Assembly (NCBI RefSeq): GCF_027497215.1 | Contig: NZ_CP114904.1 | Location: 2,378,001-2,442,000, forward strand | Reading direction: 5' to 3' | Source of the DNA: Micromonospora sp. WMMD812 | GTDB lineage: Bacteria > Actinomycetota > Actinomycetes > Mycobacteriales > Micromonosporaceae | DNA length: 64,000 bases | Shown: positions 25,331 to 34,036 of the stretch, piece after piece | Layout: each line of letters begins with the position of its first letter | How positions within the stretch are numbered: position 1 is the stretch's first letter | Program-made: the position numbers and the translations under genes | The notes under the pieces: generated by a model | Told to the model about the DNA's origin: nothing | Databases searched by the model: none | What the model saw: the letters and a program-made list of their open reading frames with translations, nothing else

Positions 25331-26056
25331 TCACTCCTCGACGACGTCGGCGACGACCACTGTCACGTTGTCCGGGCCGCCGGCCCGCAGGGCCAGGTCG
25401 ATCAGCTTGCGGGCGCACTCGGTCTGGTCCGGGTAACCCGCCAGCACCTCGGCGAGGGTGTCCGGACGGACCACGTTGGAGAGGCCGTCGCTGCACAGCA
25501 GCCAGCGGTCGCCGGCCCAGGGCACCATCGTCGCGTAGGTGGGGGAGACGTCATCGCCCTGAAGGGCCTGGGTGACCACGGCTCGCCGGGGATGGCTGCT
25601 GGCCTGGTCGGCGGTGATGACGCCCTGGTCGACCAGCATCTGCACGAAGGTGTCGTCCCGGGTGATCTGTTTGAGCACGCCCTCGCGGAAGAGGTAGGCA
25701 CGGGAGTCGCCGATGTGGGCCAGCGCCAGGCAGCTGCCGGTACGGGCGAAGAGCAGGGCGGTCAGCGTGGTGCCCATGCCCTGCCGCTCCGGATCCTCGC
25801 TGACCGCCTGGCGGATCCGCACGGTCGCCTGCTCGATGCCGCTCTGTAGTGCGGCCACCAGGGCGTCCTCCGGGGTCTCCACGTCCAGCGGCGTCACCGC
25901 CTCGATGGCGATGGCGCTGGCCAGGTCGCCGGCCGCCATCCCGCCCATGCCGTCGGCGACGGCGACCAGCCAGGCGCCCGCGTGCAGGGCGTCCTGGTTC
26001 CCGCTGCGGATCAGCCCACGGTCGCTCGTTCCCACGGAACGCAGCTTCAGGGTCAT
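25331..26056 (-). CDS. PP2C-family Ser/Thr phosphatase
   Basis: A 241-residue soluble PPM phosphatase. The motifs run in order: SDRGLIRSGNQDAL, VAVADGMGGMAAGDLAS (two metal-binding Asp residues), GTTLTALLF, AHIGDSRAYLFREG, ITRDDTFVQMLVDQGVI, LLCSDGLSNVV and GGPDNVTVVV. It needs Mn or Mg and removes phosphate from Ser/Thr, often as the partner of PknB-type kinases. It lacks the membrane helix of PstP, so it is cytoplasmic. No kinase gene is near. The ATG at 26056 follows an ordinary spacer. Confidence 0.92.
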   Translation of the reverse strand: MTLKLRSVGTSDRGLIRSGNQDALHAGAWLVAVADGMGGMAAGDLASAIAIEAVTPLDVETPEDALVAALQSGIEQATVRIRQAVSEDPERQGMGTTLTALLFARTGSCLALAHIGDSRAYLFREGVLKQITRDDTFVQMLVDQGVITADQASSHPRRAVVTQALQGDDVSPTYATMVPWAGDRWLLCSDGLSNVVRPDTLAEVLAGYPDQTECARKLIDLALRAGGPDNVTVVVADVVEE

Positions 26057-26296
26057 GGGAGGCAGCCTGCCAGGCGGAGGGCGCAGTTGTCTCTAGGAGA
26101 TCACGGCGACGTCGCGTGGCGCGGCGAATCTCACTGCCCGGGGGTGGCGTGCGCACCGGGGCGCCCATCCGCGGCCGCATCCAGTGGTGTCGATTGACAA
26201 CGCCGCCGGCCGCTCGGTCGCGCCGAGCCAGGCCCGCGGTCGTCGCGGAACGCAGGCCCGCCGGTCCGGTGGCGGTGCGGCCCTATCGTGACGGCC

Positions 26297-26566
26297 ATGG
26301 ACGCCTACCTGTGGCTAACAGCCGCCGCGGCGGCGATCGTGGTGACCGTCCTGGTCGTGGTCGTGGTGCGGCGCCGGCGGCGGTCGGCGCCGGTCGGTCG
26401 GGAGGCCGCGCTGCAGGTCGCCCGGGCGGCGATCCGGCAGAACCAGCGGGAACAGCGGCGCCGGGCCCGCGGCACGATCCGGCGCGAGGGGTACGGCGGC
26501 GACAACAGTCTGGCGAGCAGCGCCGGCATCACCGAGTCGAGTTCCGGCGGCGCCGGGGGGATCTGA
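26297..26566 (+). CDS. Small membrane protein with basic tail
   Basis: An 89-residue protein with one N-terminal helix (about 5-26, LWLTAAAAAIVVTVLVVVVV) followed by a strongly basic stretch (RRRRRSAPVG) and a Gln/Arg-rich soluble part ending in Ser/Gly. Topology is N-out/C-in by the positive-inside rule. No family recognised. It lies between a PP2C gene (divergent) and a GNAT gene 57 bases downstream, so it may be cotranscribed with the latter. Confidence 0.6.
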   Translation: MDAYLWLTAAAAAIVVTVLVVVVVRRRRRSAPVGREAALQVARAAIRQNQREQRRRARGTIRREGYGGDNSLASSAGITESSSGGAGGI

Positions 26567-26622
26567 CCGACGGCGCGGCGGCGGCCGCCCATCAACCATC
26601 GTCGCTGTAGCAACATGGCGGA

Positions 26623-27156
26623 ATGACCGACGCGCAGACCCTGAGCGTCCGGCCCGGTGGGCCGGCCGACGCCCCCGCCATCCTGCGCCTCCTGGACGCG
26701 GCGACCGCCTGGCTGGTGACACAGGGCCGTACCGGGCAGTGGGGCACCGAGCCGGCCTCGGCGGACCCGCGCCGGGTCGCCCAGGCGGACACGTGGGCCA
26801 ATTCCGACGGGCTCTGGCTGGCCGTGCTCGGCGACCGCCCGGTCGGCGCGCTGGTGGTCGGCACGGCCACCGAGTACGTCCCGGCCGCCACGGAGCCGGA
26901 GCTGTACGTGAACCTGCTGGTCACCGACCGGGCGTACGCCGGCCGAGCGATCGGGGGCCGGCTGCTCGCGCACGCCGCCGACCTGGCCCGCGAACGGGGC
27001 CTCGACCTGGTCCGGGTGGACTGCTACGCCGGCGGCGACGGCGCGCTGGTGCGCTGGTACGAGCGGCAGGGCTTCACCCGCACCGACCCGTTCACCGTCC
27101 GGCGCCCGGGCCGCGACCCGTGGCCCGGACAGGTCCTCGCCCGCCGGCTGCCCTGA
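26623..27156 (+). CDS. GNAT N-acetyltransferase
   Basis: A 177-residue acetyltransferase. LSVRPGGPADAPAILRLLDAATAWL is the start of the fold; LYVNLLVTDRAYAGRAIGGRLLAHA (about 108-130) is the acetyl-CoA loop, in which Arg-Ala-Ile-Gly-Gly replaces the usual Gly-x-Gly; LDLVRVDCYAGGDGALVRWYERQGF is the C-terminal strand-helix. It resembles enzymes acting on small molecules. Substrate unknown. Confidence 0.85.
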   Translation: MTDAQTLSVRPGGPADAPAILRLLDAATAWLVTQGRTGQWGTEPASADPRRVAQADTWANSDGLWLAVLGDRPVGALVVGTATEYVPAATEPELYVNLLVTDRAYAGRAIGGRLLAHAADLARERGLDLVRVDCYAGGDGALVRWYERQGFTRTDPFTVRRPGRDPWPGQVLARRLP

Positions 27157-27186
27157 CGGCCAGGCCGCCACGACTGCTGGCGTGGC

Positions 27187-27444
27187 TCAGCCGATCTCCT
27201 CGTCGACGAAGCACCAGCGCCAGGACTCCCCCGGCTCGACCGAGCGCATCACCGGGTGCCCGGTCTGCTCGAAGTGCTTCGTCGCGTGCCGGTTCGGCGA
27301 GGAGTCGCAGCAGCCGACGTGCCCACAGGTCAGGCACGCCCGCAGGTGCACCCAGTCGGCCGTGCCGACGGCCACGCAGTCCGGGCACTCCTGCGTCGCC
27401 CGCGGCTCGGCCGCACCGGCCCCGGTCAGGTGCTCGCAGCTCAC
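27187..27444 (-). CDS. UBP-type zinc finger protein
   Basis: An 85-residue protein consisting of a single UBP zinc finger: CEHL, CPDC, CLTCGHVGCCDSS and HATKHFEQTGHPVMRSVEPGESWRWCFVDEE supply the Cys/His ligands. In eukaryotes the fold binds the free C-terminus of ubiquitin; bacterial copies are common in actinomycetes, often near Na+/H+ antiporters as here, and may bind a protein C-terminus. The GTG overlaps the antiporter stop (GTGA), so the two are coupled. A short GCCACG/CGTGGC hairpin sits at its 3' end. Confidence 0.88.
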   Translation of the reverse strand: MSCEHLTGAGAAEPRATQECPDCVAVGTADWVHLRACLTCGHVGCCDSSPNRHATKHFEQTGHPVMRSVEPGESWRWCFVDEEIG

Positions 27445-29012
27445 TCGTCGCCCTCCCGTCGCAGCAATGATTCCTCCAGGTCCAGGTCACGATAGGCCCT
27501 CACCAGCACCTCCTCGGGGATCCGGCCGGAGTCGCGGGCGGCTCGGAACACCTCCCGCTCGGCGTCGATCATCTCCTGCCGCAGCCGACCGTACGCCTGG
27601 GAGGGGGTTTCCCGTTCGGCGCCGCCCAGGCGTTCCCAGGCCAGGTTGGTGCGGTCCTCCACCGCCCGGCGCAGCCGCTCGACCACCGGCTTGGGTGCGC
27701 TGTCGGCCAACTCCTCAAGGCGTTCCCGGGCCGCCCGGCTGGCCTGCTGCTGGACGCCGGCCGCGGAGAGGGCGTCCTGCACCGGGTCGTCCGGGGGCAG
27801 TGTGAGCCGCCGGGCCACCGTCGGCAGAGTCGCGCCCTGGCCGACCAGGGTGAACACGATCACCGCGAAGGCCAGCCAGATGAACAGGGCCCGGGGGTAG
27901 GGCGCGCCGTCGGCCAGGGTGAGGGGCAGGGCGAGCGCGGCGGCCAGCGTCACCACGCCGCGCATGCCGGCCCAGCCGACGATGATGGGGAACTTCACGG
28001 GCTTCGCGCCCTGGCGCCGGAGGCGCGGCACCAGCCGGGTCAGGTAGGTGGCCGGGAAGAGCCAGATGAAGCGGGTCAGGAAGACGACGCCGAGCACCGC
28101 CGCGGTGACCCCGACGATCCGGCCGGTCGGCTCGTCGAGGTCTTGCAGGACGTCCGGCAGTTGGAGCCCGACCAGCAGGAAGACCAGCCCTTCCAGCAGG
28201 AACCGGACCAGCCGCCAGACCGCGCCGACCTGGAGCCGGGACGCGGCCGACAGCAGCACCGGCAGGCGGTGGCCGAGCGCGAGGCCGGTGACCACGACCG
28301 CGACCACGCCGGACGCGTGGATCTCCTCGGCCGTGAACACCACCGCGAACGGGATGATGAGCGAGAGCGCGTTGTCCAGCAGCGGGTCGCTGATCCGCTT
28401 GTGCACGAACCCGAAGAGCACCGCGCCGAGCGCACCGACCAACAGTCCGCCGCCGGCGGACTGGACCACCTCGAGGGTCACCTCGCTCACACCCACCGCC
28501 GAGCCGACGGCCGCCAGGGTGGCCACCCGGAACAGCACCAGCGCGGTGGCGTCGTTCAGCAGACTCTCGCCCTCCAGGATGGTGACCACCCGACGGGGCA
28601 GCCCGATCCGCCGGGCCACCGCCGTCGCCGCGACGGCGTCCGGCGGGGCCACCACCGCGCCGAGGGCCAGGCACGCGGCGAACGGCACCTCCGGCAGCAG
28701 CAGGTGAAGGACCACGCCGACCACGACCGCGGTGAAGAGCACCAGGCCGACGGCGAGCAGCAGGATCGGACGCAGGTTGTGCCGGAACGCCGGCACGGAC
28801 GTCTCCAGCGCGGCGACGTAGAGCAGCGGCGGCAGGATCCCGACCAGCACCAGCTCGGGTTCGAGCCGGAGGTGCGGGAAGCCGGGTACGAAGGAGAGCA
28901 GCAGACCCACCACCACCAGCACGATCGGCGCGAGCAGGCCGAGCTTGCGGGCCAGAGCCGCGCCGAGCGTCGCGATCGCCAGGAAGACGACGACCTCGAA
29001 GAGTCCCTCCAT
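27441..29012 (-). CDS. Na+/H+ antiporter (CPA1)
   Basis: A 523-residue antiporter with about 12 helices. ALGAVVAPPDAVAATAVARRIGLPRRVVTILEGESLLNDATALVLF (about 118-165) carries the ion-binding PDA and the conserved GESLLNDATAL Asp. The C-terminal 100 residues form a charged cytoplasmic domain (ERLEELADSAPKPVVERLRRAVEDR), probably coiled coil, as usual for the a_cpa1 subfamily. It exports Na+ against protons. The downstream UBP zinc-finger gene is coupled by a 4-base overlap, suggesting that the zinc finger helps regulate this transporter. Confidence 0.92.
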   Translation of the reverse strand: MEGLFEVVVFLAIATLGAALARKLGLLAPIVLVVVGLLLSFVPGFPHLRLEPELVLVGILPPLLYVAALETSVPAFRHNLRPILLLAVGLVLFTAVVVGVVLHLLLPEVPFAACLALGAVVAPPDAVAATAVARRIGLPRRVVTILEGESLLNDATALVLFRVATLAAVGSAVGVSEVTLEVVQSAGGGLLVGALGAVLFGFVHKRISDPLLDNALSLIIPFAVVFTAEEIHASGVVAVVVTGLALGHRLPVLLSAASRLQVGAVWRLVRFLLEGLVFLLVGLQLPDVLQDLDEPTGRIVGVTAAVLGVVFLTRFIWLFPATYLTRLVPRLRRQGAKPVKFPIIVGWAGMRGVVTLAAALALPLTLADGAPYPRALFIWLAFAVIVFTLVGQGATLPTVARRLTLPPDDPVQDALSAAGVQQQASRAARERLEELADSAPKPVVERLRRAVEDRTNLAWERLGGAERETPSQAYGRLRQEMIDAEREVFRAARDSGRIPEEVLVRAYRDLDLEESLLRREGDE

Positions 29013-29100
29013 GGAACACGAGCCTAGGGGGCGCGCCCGGGATCGGCGATCAAGGGCGGAGCACGAGCCGACCGGTCACCCGCCGGCGTGGCGGCGGGAC

Positions 29101-29216
29101 GCGGGCGGCGCGGCGGCGCGACCCGGTCAGCGGGCGGCGGGGCGGGGCGACCCGGTCAGCGGGCGGCGCGGCGGGGCGACCCGGTCAGCGGGCGGCGGGG
29201 CGGGGCGGCCCGCTCA
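29101..29216. repeat. 29-bp tandem repeat, four units
   Basis: Four consecutive 29-bp units (29101, 29130, 29159, 29188) follow GCGGGCGGCGSGGCGGSGCGRCCCGSTCA with few differences. The last unit contains the stop codon of the leftward LLM oxidoreductase. The array separates that gene from the antiporter start, so it sits in the antiporter's promoter side. Confidence 0.9.
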
Positions 29217-30176
29217 GCGGGTGCGCAGCTTCGGCAGCACCTCGGCGCCGAACGTGTCGAGGAAGGCGCGTTGCTGCTGACCGACGTGGTGCAGGGCGAT
29301 CTGGTCGAAGCCGAGCGTCAGGTACTCCTTCAGCCACCCGACGTGCCGGCCCAGGTCGGCCGAGACGTTGACGACCCGGGTCACCCGCTCCAACGGCACG
29401 TCGGCGGAGACCGCGTCGAAGAGCTCGGCGGTGTCCAGGTCCCAGCAGACCGGCGGGGCGAAGACGTTGCTGCGCCACTGGTCGTACGCCACGGCCTCCG
29501 CCTCGGCCTGGTCGGGGGCCCAGCTCAGGTGCACCTGGAGGTGCAGCGGCCCCCGGCCGCCGGCGTCCCGGTAGGCGTCGATCATCCGGCGGAGGTGCTC
29601 CACCGGCGCGTTCACGGTGATCAGCCCGTCCGCCCACTCGGCACACCAGCGGGCGGTGGGCACGCTGACCGCCGCGCCGATCAGCGCCGGTGGTTCCTCG
29701 GGCCGGGTCCACAGCCGCGCCCGGTCCACCCGTACCAGGCCGTCGTGGCTGACCTCCTCGCCGGCCAGCAGCGCGCGGATCACGTCGACGCACTCCCGCA
29801 GCCGGGCCGTCCGGACGTCCTTGCGCGGCCAGCCGTCGCCGGTGATGTGCTCGTTGCTCGCCTCGCCGGTGCCGAGGGCGGCCCAGAACCGGCCCGGGTA
29901 CATGGCGGCGAGGGTGCCGATCGCCTGGGCGATGACGGCCGGGTGGTATCGCTGGCCGGGGGCGTTCACCACGCCGAACGGCAGCCCGGTGGCCTGGAGC
30001 GCGGCGCCGAGCCAGGACCAGGCGAAGCCGGAGTGGCCCTGGCGGGCGCTCCACGGGGAGAAGTGGTCCGAGGACATGGCGGCGTCGAAGCCGGCCCGCT
30101 CGGCGTGGACCACCGCGTCCAGCAGGGCGCGGGGGTGGATCTGCTCGTGGGACGCGTGGAAGCCAAACACCGTCAT
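29214..30176 (-). CDS. LLM-class flavin oxidoreductase, non-F420 flavinoid type
   Basis: A 320-residue luciferase-like TIM-barrel enzyme. FGFHASHEQIHPRALLDAV and SSDHFSPWSARQGHSGFAWSWLGAALQATGLPFG are the hallmark N-terminal blocks of the family I recall as TIGR03885; AALGTGEASNEHITGDGWP is the flavin-site region. It should use a reduced flavin or F420-like cofactor; the substrate is unknown. The C-terminus ends inside the 29-bp tandem repeat. The next gene upstream encodes succinate-semialdehyde dehydrogenase, 42 bases away on the same strand. Confidence 0.85.
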   Translation of the reverse strand: MTVFGFHASHEQIHPRALLDAVVHAERAGFDAAMSSDHFSPWSARQGHSGFAWSWLGAALQATGLPFGVVNAPGQRYHPAVIAQAIGTLAAMYPGRFWAALGTGEASNEHITGDGWPRKDVRTARLRECVDVIRALLAGEEVSHDGLVRVDRARLWTRPEEPPALIGAAVSVPTARWCAEWADGLITVNAPVEHLRRMIDAYRDAGGRGPLHLQVHLSWAPDQAEAEAVAYDQWRSNVFAPPVCWDLDTAELFDAVSADVPLERVTRVVNVSADLGRHVGWLKEYLTLGFDQIALHHVGQQQRAFLDTFGAEVLPKLRTR

Positions 30177-30218
30177 GGGTGCGTTCTCTACCCAGGACGG
30201 TGTCCGGCTAAAGCTCCG

Positions 30219-31637
30219 TCACTCGGCGTGCGATCCGGCCGGGCCGATCGGGCCGGCGCCCTCGCCGCCGACCCAGACGGTCTTGGTGTTGCAGAACTCC
30301 CGCATGCCCAGCGCCGACAGCTCGCGGCCGTAGCCCGAGTTCTTCACGCCGCCGAACGGCAGCTCGGGGAAGGACGTGGTCATGCCGTTGACGAAGACGT
30401 TGCCGGCGTCCAGGTCGGCGGCGAACCGCCGCTGCTCGTCCGGGTCCTGCGTCCAGGCGTTCGAGCCGAGGCCGTAGCTGGTGCCGTTGGCCACCTCGAT
30501 CGCCTCGTCGTAGGACGACACCCGGAAGAGGCCGGCGACCGGGCCGAAGACCTCCTCGTGCCACATCCGCATCTCCGGCCTGAGGTCGGTGACCACGGTC
30601 GGCGGGTACCACCAGCCGTCCCGGTCCGGCTGCTCGCCGCCGACGAGCACCGTGGCGCCGTTGTCGATCGCGTCGCGGACCTGGGCCGTCACCTCGTCGC
30701 GCCCGCGTGCGGTGGCCAGTGGGCCCACGTCGGTCCGGTCGTCCATCGGATCGCCGACGCGCAGCGCCGCCATGTTCGCGGCGAACCGCTCGGCGAAGGC
30801 GTCGAACACGTCGGTGTGCACGATGAACCGCTTCGCCGCGATGCAGGACTGGCCGTTGTTCTGGCAGCGCGCGGTCGTGGCCACCTCGGCGGCGCGGTCC
30901 AGGTCGGCCGACGGCATCACCACGAACGGGTCGCTGCCGCCCAACTCCAGCACGGTCTTCTTCAGCTCCCGGCCGGCGATCTGGGCGATCGACCGGCCGG
31001 CCCCCTCGCTGCCGGTCAACGTCGCCGCCCGCACCCGCGGGTCACTGAGGATCTGGTCGACGGCGTCCGAGCCGACCAGGAGGGTGGTGAACGCCCCCTC
31101 GGGGAAGCCGGCGCGGCGGAACAGGTCCTCCAGCAGCAGGGCCGTCTGCGGCACGTTCGAGGCGTGCTTGAGCAGGCCGGTGTTGCCGGCCATCAGCGCC
31201 GGCGCGGCGAACCGCATCACCTGCCAGAGCGGGAAGTTCCACGGCATCACCGCGAGCACCGGCCCGATCGGCTGGTAGCGGATGAACGCCTGCGTGGCCT
31301 TCACCGACGCGGCGTCGGCCGGCTCGTCGGCGAGGAACTCGGCGGCGTGGGCGGCGTAGAACCGGGCGGCGGTGGCGCACTTGGTCACCTCGGCCTTCGC
31401 CGAGGCGTACGTCTTGCCCATCTCGGTGGTCATGATCCGCGCGATCTCGTCGCGCTCGGCGTCCAGCAGGTCGGCCGCCGCGTTCATCCACCCGGCCCGC
31501 TGGTAGACCGTGGTGCCGCGCAGCTGCCGGAACGCCTGGTCGGCCCGCCCGATCCCGGCGTCGATCTGCTCGGCGGGCATCACGTCGTACGTCTTGAGCA
31601 CCTGTCCGGTGGCGGGGTTGGTGGTGGCGATGGACAT
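30219..31637 (-). CDS. gabD1: Succinate-semialdehyde dehydrogenase (NADP+), GabD1 type
   Basis: A 472-residue aldehyde dehydrogenase. It begins IATTNPATGQVLKTYDV, and carries AVMPWNFPLWQVMRFAAPALMAGN, the general-base Glu in LELGGSDPFVV and the catalytic Cys in QNNGQSCIAAKRF. The overall sequence is close to mycobacterial GabD1 as I remember it. It oxidises succinate semialdehyde to succinate, feeding the TCA cycle (with sdhCAB elsewhere in the window). ACAGGAGGACG precedes the ATG. Confidence 0.9.
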   Translation of the reverse strand: MSIATTNPATGQVLKTYDVMPAEQIDAGIGRADQAFRQLRGTTVYQRAGWMNAAADLLDAERDEIARIMTTEMGKTYASAKAEVTKCATAARFYAAHAAEFLADEPADAASVKATQAFIRYQPIGPVLAVMPWNFPLWQVMRFAAPALMAGNTGLLKHASNVPQTALLLEDLFRRAGFPEGAFTTLLVGSDAVDQILSDPRVRAATLTGSEGAGRSIAQIAGRELKKTVLELGGSDPFVVMPSADLDRAAEVATTARCQNNGQSCIAAKRFIVHTDVFDAFAERFAANMAALRVGDPMDDRTDVGPLATARGRDEVTAQVRDAIDNGATVLVGGEQPDRDGWWYPPTVVTDLRPEMRMWHEEVFGPVAGLFRVSSYDEAIEVANGTSYGLGSNAWTQDPDEQRRFAADLDAGNVFVNGMTTSFPELPFGGVKNSGYGRELSALGMREFCNTKTVWVGGEGAGPIGPAGSHAE

Positions 31638-31649
31638 CTCGTCCTCCTG

Positions 31650-31913
31650 TCACTCGAACAGTGAGTGCCGTACGCCCGGTTCCTCACGGCGGCGGGCGGC
31701 GCGGCGACGCTGGATGATCACCAGGTCGACCACGGCAACGATCGCGAGGATCGTGCAGACCACGCCCAGCCACGTCACGTCGGCCAGGAACGCCAGCACG
31801 GCGAAGATGACCATGATCACCAGTCCGAAGCTGGCGAGGGCGAGCCGGAGGTTCAGCGCGCTGTACGCGTGCCCGACCGTGCCACGGGCACGCCGGGGCT
31901 GCGATCTCGTCAT
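31650..31913 (-). CDS. Two-helix membrane protein (DUF6343-like)
   Basis: An 87-residue protein: a basic start (RSQPRRARGTVGHAYSALNLRLAL), two adjacent hydrophobic helices (about 25-45 and 48-66) and a basic tail. The conserved ARGTVGHAYSALNLRLA block fits DUF6343, as I recall, a family of small actinobacterial membrane proteins of unknown role. Both ends are cytoplasmic by charge. It lies 12 bases before gabD1, so cotranscription is likely. GTCGGGGGA precedes the ATG. Confidence 0.65.
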   Translation of the reverse strand: MTRSQPRRARGTVGHAYSALNLRLALASFGLVIMVIFAVLAFLADVTWLGVVCTILAIVAVVDLVIIQRRRAARRREEPGVRHSLFE

Positions 31914-32004
31914 TCCCCCGACCTACCCCCGGATGGGCGGGGTTAACCGGAACGAGGGGTCGGCGGCGGCACTTCGTCCCGGTCCGCGACGACCACCGAC
32001 CCGG

Positions 32005-32868
32005 TCAGCCGATGTCGGCGAGCTTCGGCAGTAGCCGCTCGGCGACCTGCTCGGTGAACTCGACCGGGTGCCGGTCCGGGGTCACCTGGACCTCGGTCAC
32101 GCCGAGCGCGGCGTAGTCCCGTGCCGCGGCGAGGAAGGCATCCGGCTCGTCCAGCGGCGGCACCCGCATCACCACGGTCTTCTCGATGCTGTCGTAGTCA
32201 CGCCCCTCGGCCTCGCAGTGCGACCGGAGCACGTCGAGCTTGTGACGCAGCTCGTCGGTGCCGAAGAGGTTGCACGCGTCGGCGTACCGCGCGACCAGCA
32301 GCAGCGTCTTCTTCTCGCCGCCGCCGCCGATCATGATTGGTGGGCGGGGCCGGCGGATCGGGGCCGGCACGGAGAGGGTCTCGGCCAACCGGTAGTGCCG
32401 GCCCTCGAAGGGGCCGTTGTTCTCACTCCACATCTGGAGGCAGATCTGCAGCGTCTCCTCGAGCCGCTCGAACCGCTCGCCCACGGGCACCACCGGCACG
32501 CCGAGGCCACGCTGTTCCCGCTCGTACCAGGAGGCGCCGATGCCCAGGCGGGCGCGACCGTTGGAGAGCACGTCCAGGGTGGTGACGATCTTCGCCAGTA
32601 GTCCCGGGTACCGGTACATCACGCCGGTGACCAGCACGCCGAGCGTCATCCGCTCGGTCTGGCCGGCGACGTAGCCGAGCGTGGTGTACGCCTCCAGCAT
32701 CGGCTCCTCGGCGGGTGCCACGGCCTCCATCTGGAAGTAGTGGTCCATGACGGTGAAGGAGGCGAACCCGGCCTGGTCGGCGATCCGCGCGGCCCGGGTC
32801 AGCGTGGGTGTGATCAGCTCCGGCTCCGACGGGGTGGTGAAGCTCCAGTAGTGCAGGCCCAGTTTCAC
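32005..32868 (-). CDS. LLM-class F420-dependent oxidoreductase
   Basis: A 287-residue luciferase-like enzyme. VKLGLHYWSFTTPSEPELI, FTVMDHYFQMEAVAPAEEPMLEAYTTLGYVAGQTERMTLGVLVTGVMYR, and RARLGIGASWYEREQRGLGVP are the core blocks of the subfamily I know as TIGR03560. It should transfer hydride between coenzyme F420 and an unknown organic substrate. The GTG at 32868 was chosen because GGGAGGG lies 8 bases upstream; a GTG at 32874 is too close to it. It is not clearly in an operon. Confidence 0.87.
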   Translation of the reverse strand: MKLGLHYWSFTTPSEPELITPTLTRAARIADQAGFASFTVMDHYFQMEAVAPAEEPMLEAYTTLGYVAGQTERMTLGVLVTGVMYRYPGLLAKIVTTLDVLSNGRARLGIGASWYEREQRGLGVPVVPVGERFERLEETLQICLQMWSENNGPFEGRHYRLAETLSVPAPIRRPRPPIMIGGGGEKKTLLLVARYADACNLFGTDELRHKLDVLRSHCEAEGRDYDSIEKTVVMRVPPLDEPDAFLAAARDYAALGVTEVQVTPDRHPVEFTEQVAERLLPKLADIG

Positions 32869-32888
32869 AACCACACCCTCCCTCGCGG

Positions 32889-32970
32889 CGCGCGGACGTC
32901 GGCACCTCGTGCCAAGCCGCGCGGACATCGGCGACCTCGTGCCGAGCTTTCCATTTCGAGGACGCTCGAA
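32889..32970. repeat. Two direct repeats and a small palindrome
   Basis: About 29 bases (GCGCGGACRTCGGCRACCTCGTGCCRAGC) occur twice, near 32889-32917 and 32918-32946. Just after, TTCGAG-GACG-CTCGAA (32955-32970) is a perfect palindrome with a 4-base centre. All lie upstream of the leftward LLM gene in its 5' region, so the palindrome could be an operator. Confidence 0.5.
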
Positions 32971-33138
32971 GTCAAACCTCCACACCACGTCACCCGGACG
33001 ACCGACAGTCGGCGCTGATAGCACACTCGCGCTGCGATGGCAGCGCTCTGCCGCATAGCCGACAGCAGCCACCCACCGCCGCCCGGTGGACGCATAGAGT
33101 GACCGCGCTGTCGCTCTGAGCTGCCGGACGGGGAGAGC

Positions 33139-33990
33139 ATGCCTCGACGCTGGGTCGCCGCCGTCGCCTGCCTCGCGGCGCTCGTCGCGCTCGCCTGCGA
33201 GGGCGGCGGCGAGGGGGAGCCACGCCCCACCCGCGGCACCCCGCAGCCCGGCGGGTCCGGGGGCATCGCCGCCCTCGGCGACTCGATCACCACCGGGTTC
33301 GGCTCCTGCCTGGTGCTCACCTCGTGCGAGCGCAACTCCTGGTCCACCGGCGACGGGCTGCGGGTGGAGAGTCTCTACCGGCGGCTCCGCGACCGTGACC
33401 CGGCGATCCGCGGCCGTGCGCACAACCACGCCCGGCCGGGCGCCCGCGCGGCCGGGCTGGAGGAGCAGGCCCGGGCGGCGGTACGCGACGACGTCGACCA
33501 CGTCACCGTGCTCATCGGCGCCAACGACGCCTGCCGCGGCGGAATCGAGGCGATGACGCCGGTAGCCGAGTTCCGGGCCGGGATCGACCGGGGGCTGCGC
33601 GCCCTCCGTGCCGGCCGCCCGAAGGCGCGGGTGCTCGTGGTCAGCGTCCCCGACCTATACCGGCTCTGGGAGGTGGGGCACGCCGACTCCCGGGCGGTCC
33701 GGGCGTGGCGGCGCGGCGTCTGTCCCGCGCTGCTCGCCGACGCGACGTCGACCGCGCCCGCGGACCGGGCCCGGCGCGCCGCCTTCCGCGATCGGATCAC
33801 CGCCTACAACGCCCAACTGGTCGCCGCGTGCCGGGCGTACGGGTCGCGGTGCCGGCACGACGGCGGCGCGGTGCACCGGGTCCGGTTCACACTGGAGCTG
33901 GTGAACCCGCTGGACTGGTTCCACCCGAACGCGGCCGGGCAGGACCGGCTCGCCGAGGTGACGTGGCGGGCCTCCGGCTTCGCCGACTGA
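33139..33990 (+). CDS. Exported SGNH/GDSL hydrolase
   Basis: A 283-residue secreted esterase/lipase-type protein. The N-terminal signal (MPRRWVAAVACLAALVALAC) ends at a Cys with an imperfect lipobox (ALAC), so it is probably a lipoprotein. A Gly/Pro-rich linker leads into block I ALGDSITTGFGS (nucleophile Ser), block III GANDAC (Asn) and block V DWFHPNAAGQ (His). Extra Cys residues (SCLVLTSCE; GSRCRHD) may form disulfides outside the cell. It should cleave an ester on a lipid or cell-wall glycan. GGGGAGAGC precedes the ATG. Confidence 0.85.
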   Translation: MPRRWVAAVACLAALVALACEGGGEGEPRPTRGTPQPGGSGGIAALGDSITTGFGSCLVLTSCERNSWSTGDGLRVESLYRRLRDRDPAIRGRAHNHARPGARAAGLEEQARAAVRDDVDHVTVLIGANDACRGGIEAMTPVAEFRAGIDRGLRALRAGRPKARVLVVSVPDLYRLWEVGHADSRAVRAWRRGVCPALLADATSTAPADRARRAAFRDRITAYNAQLVAACRAYGSRCRHDGGAVHRVRFTLELVNPLDWFHPNAAGQDRLAEVTWRASGFAD

Positions 33991-34036
33991 CCCGCGCGGC
34001 CGTGCCGGGCGTCGTGCCGGGTGGACCCTAGCCGCC

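Noticed and set aside
29101..29216. CRISPR array
   Set aside because: The units are directly tandem with no spacers, and no cas genes are near. The same holds for 34037 and 49475.
32955..32970. A LexA (SOS) box
   Set aside because: TTCGAG-GACG-CTCGAA has the palindromic form but not the CGAAC/GTTCG arms of actinobacterial LexA sites.
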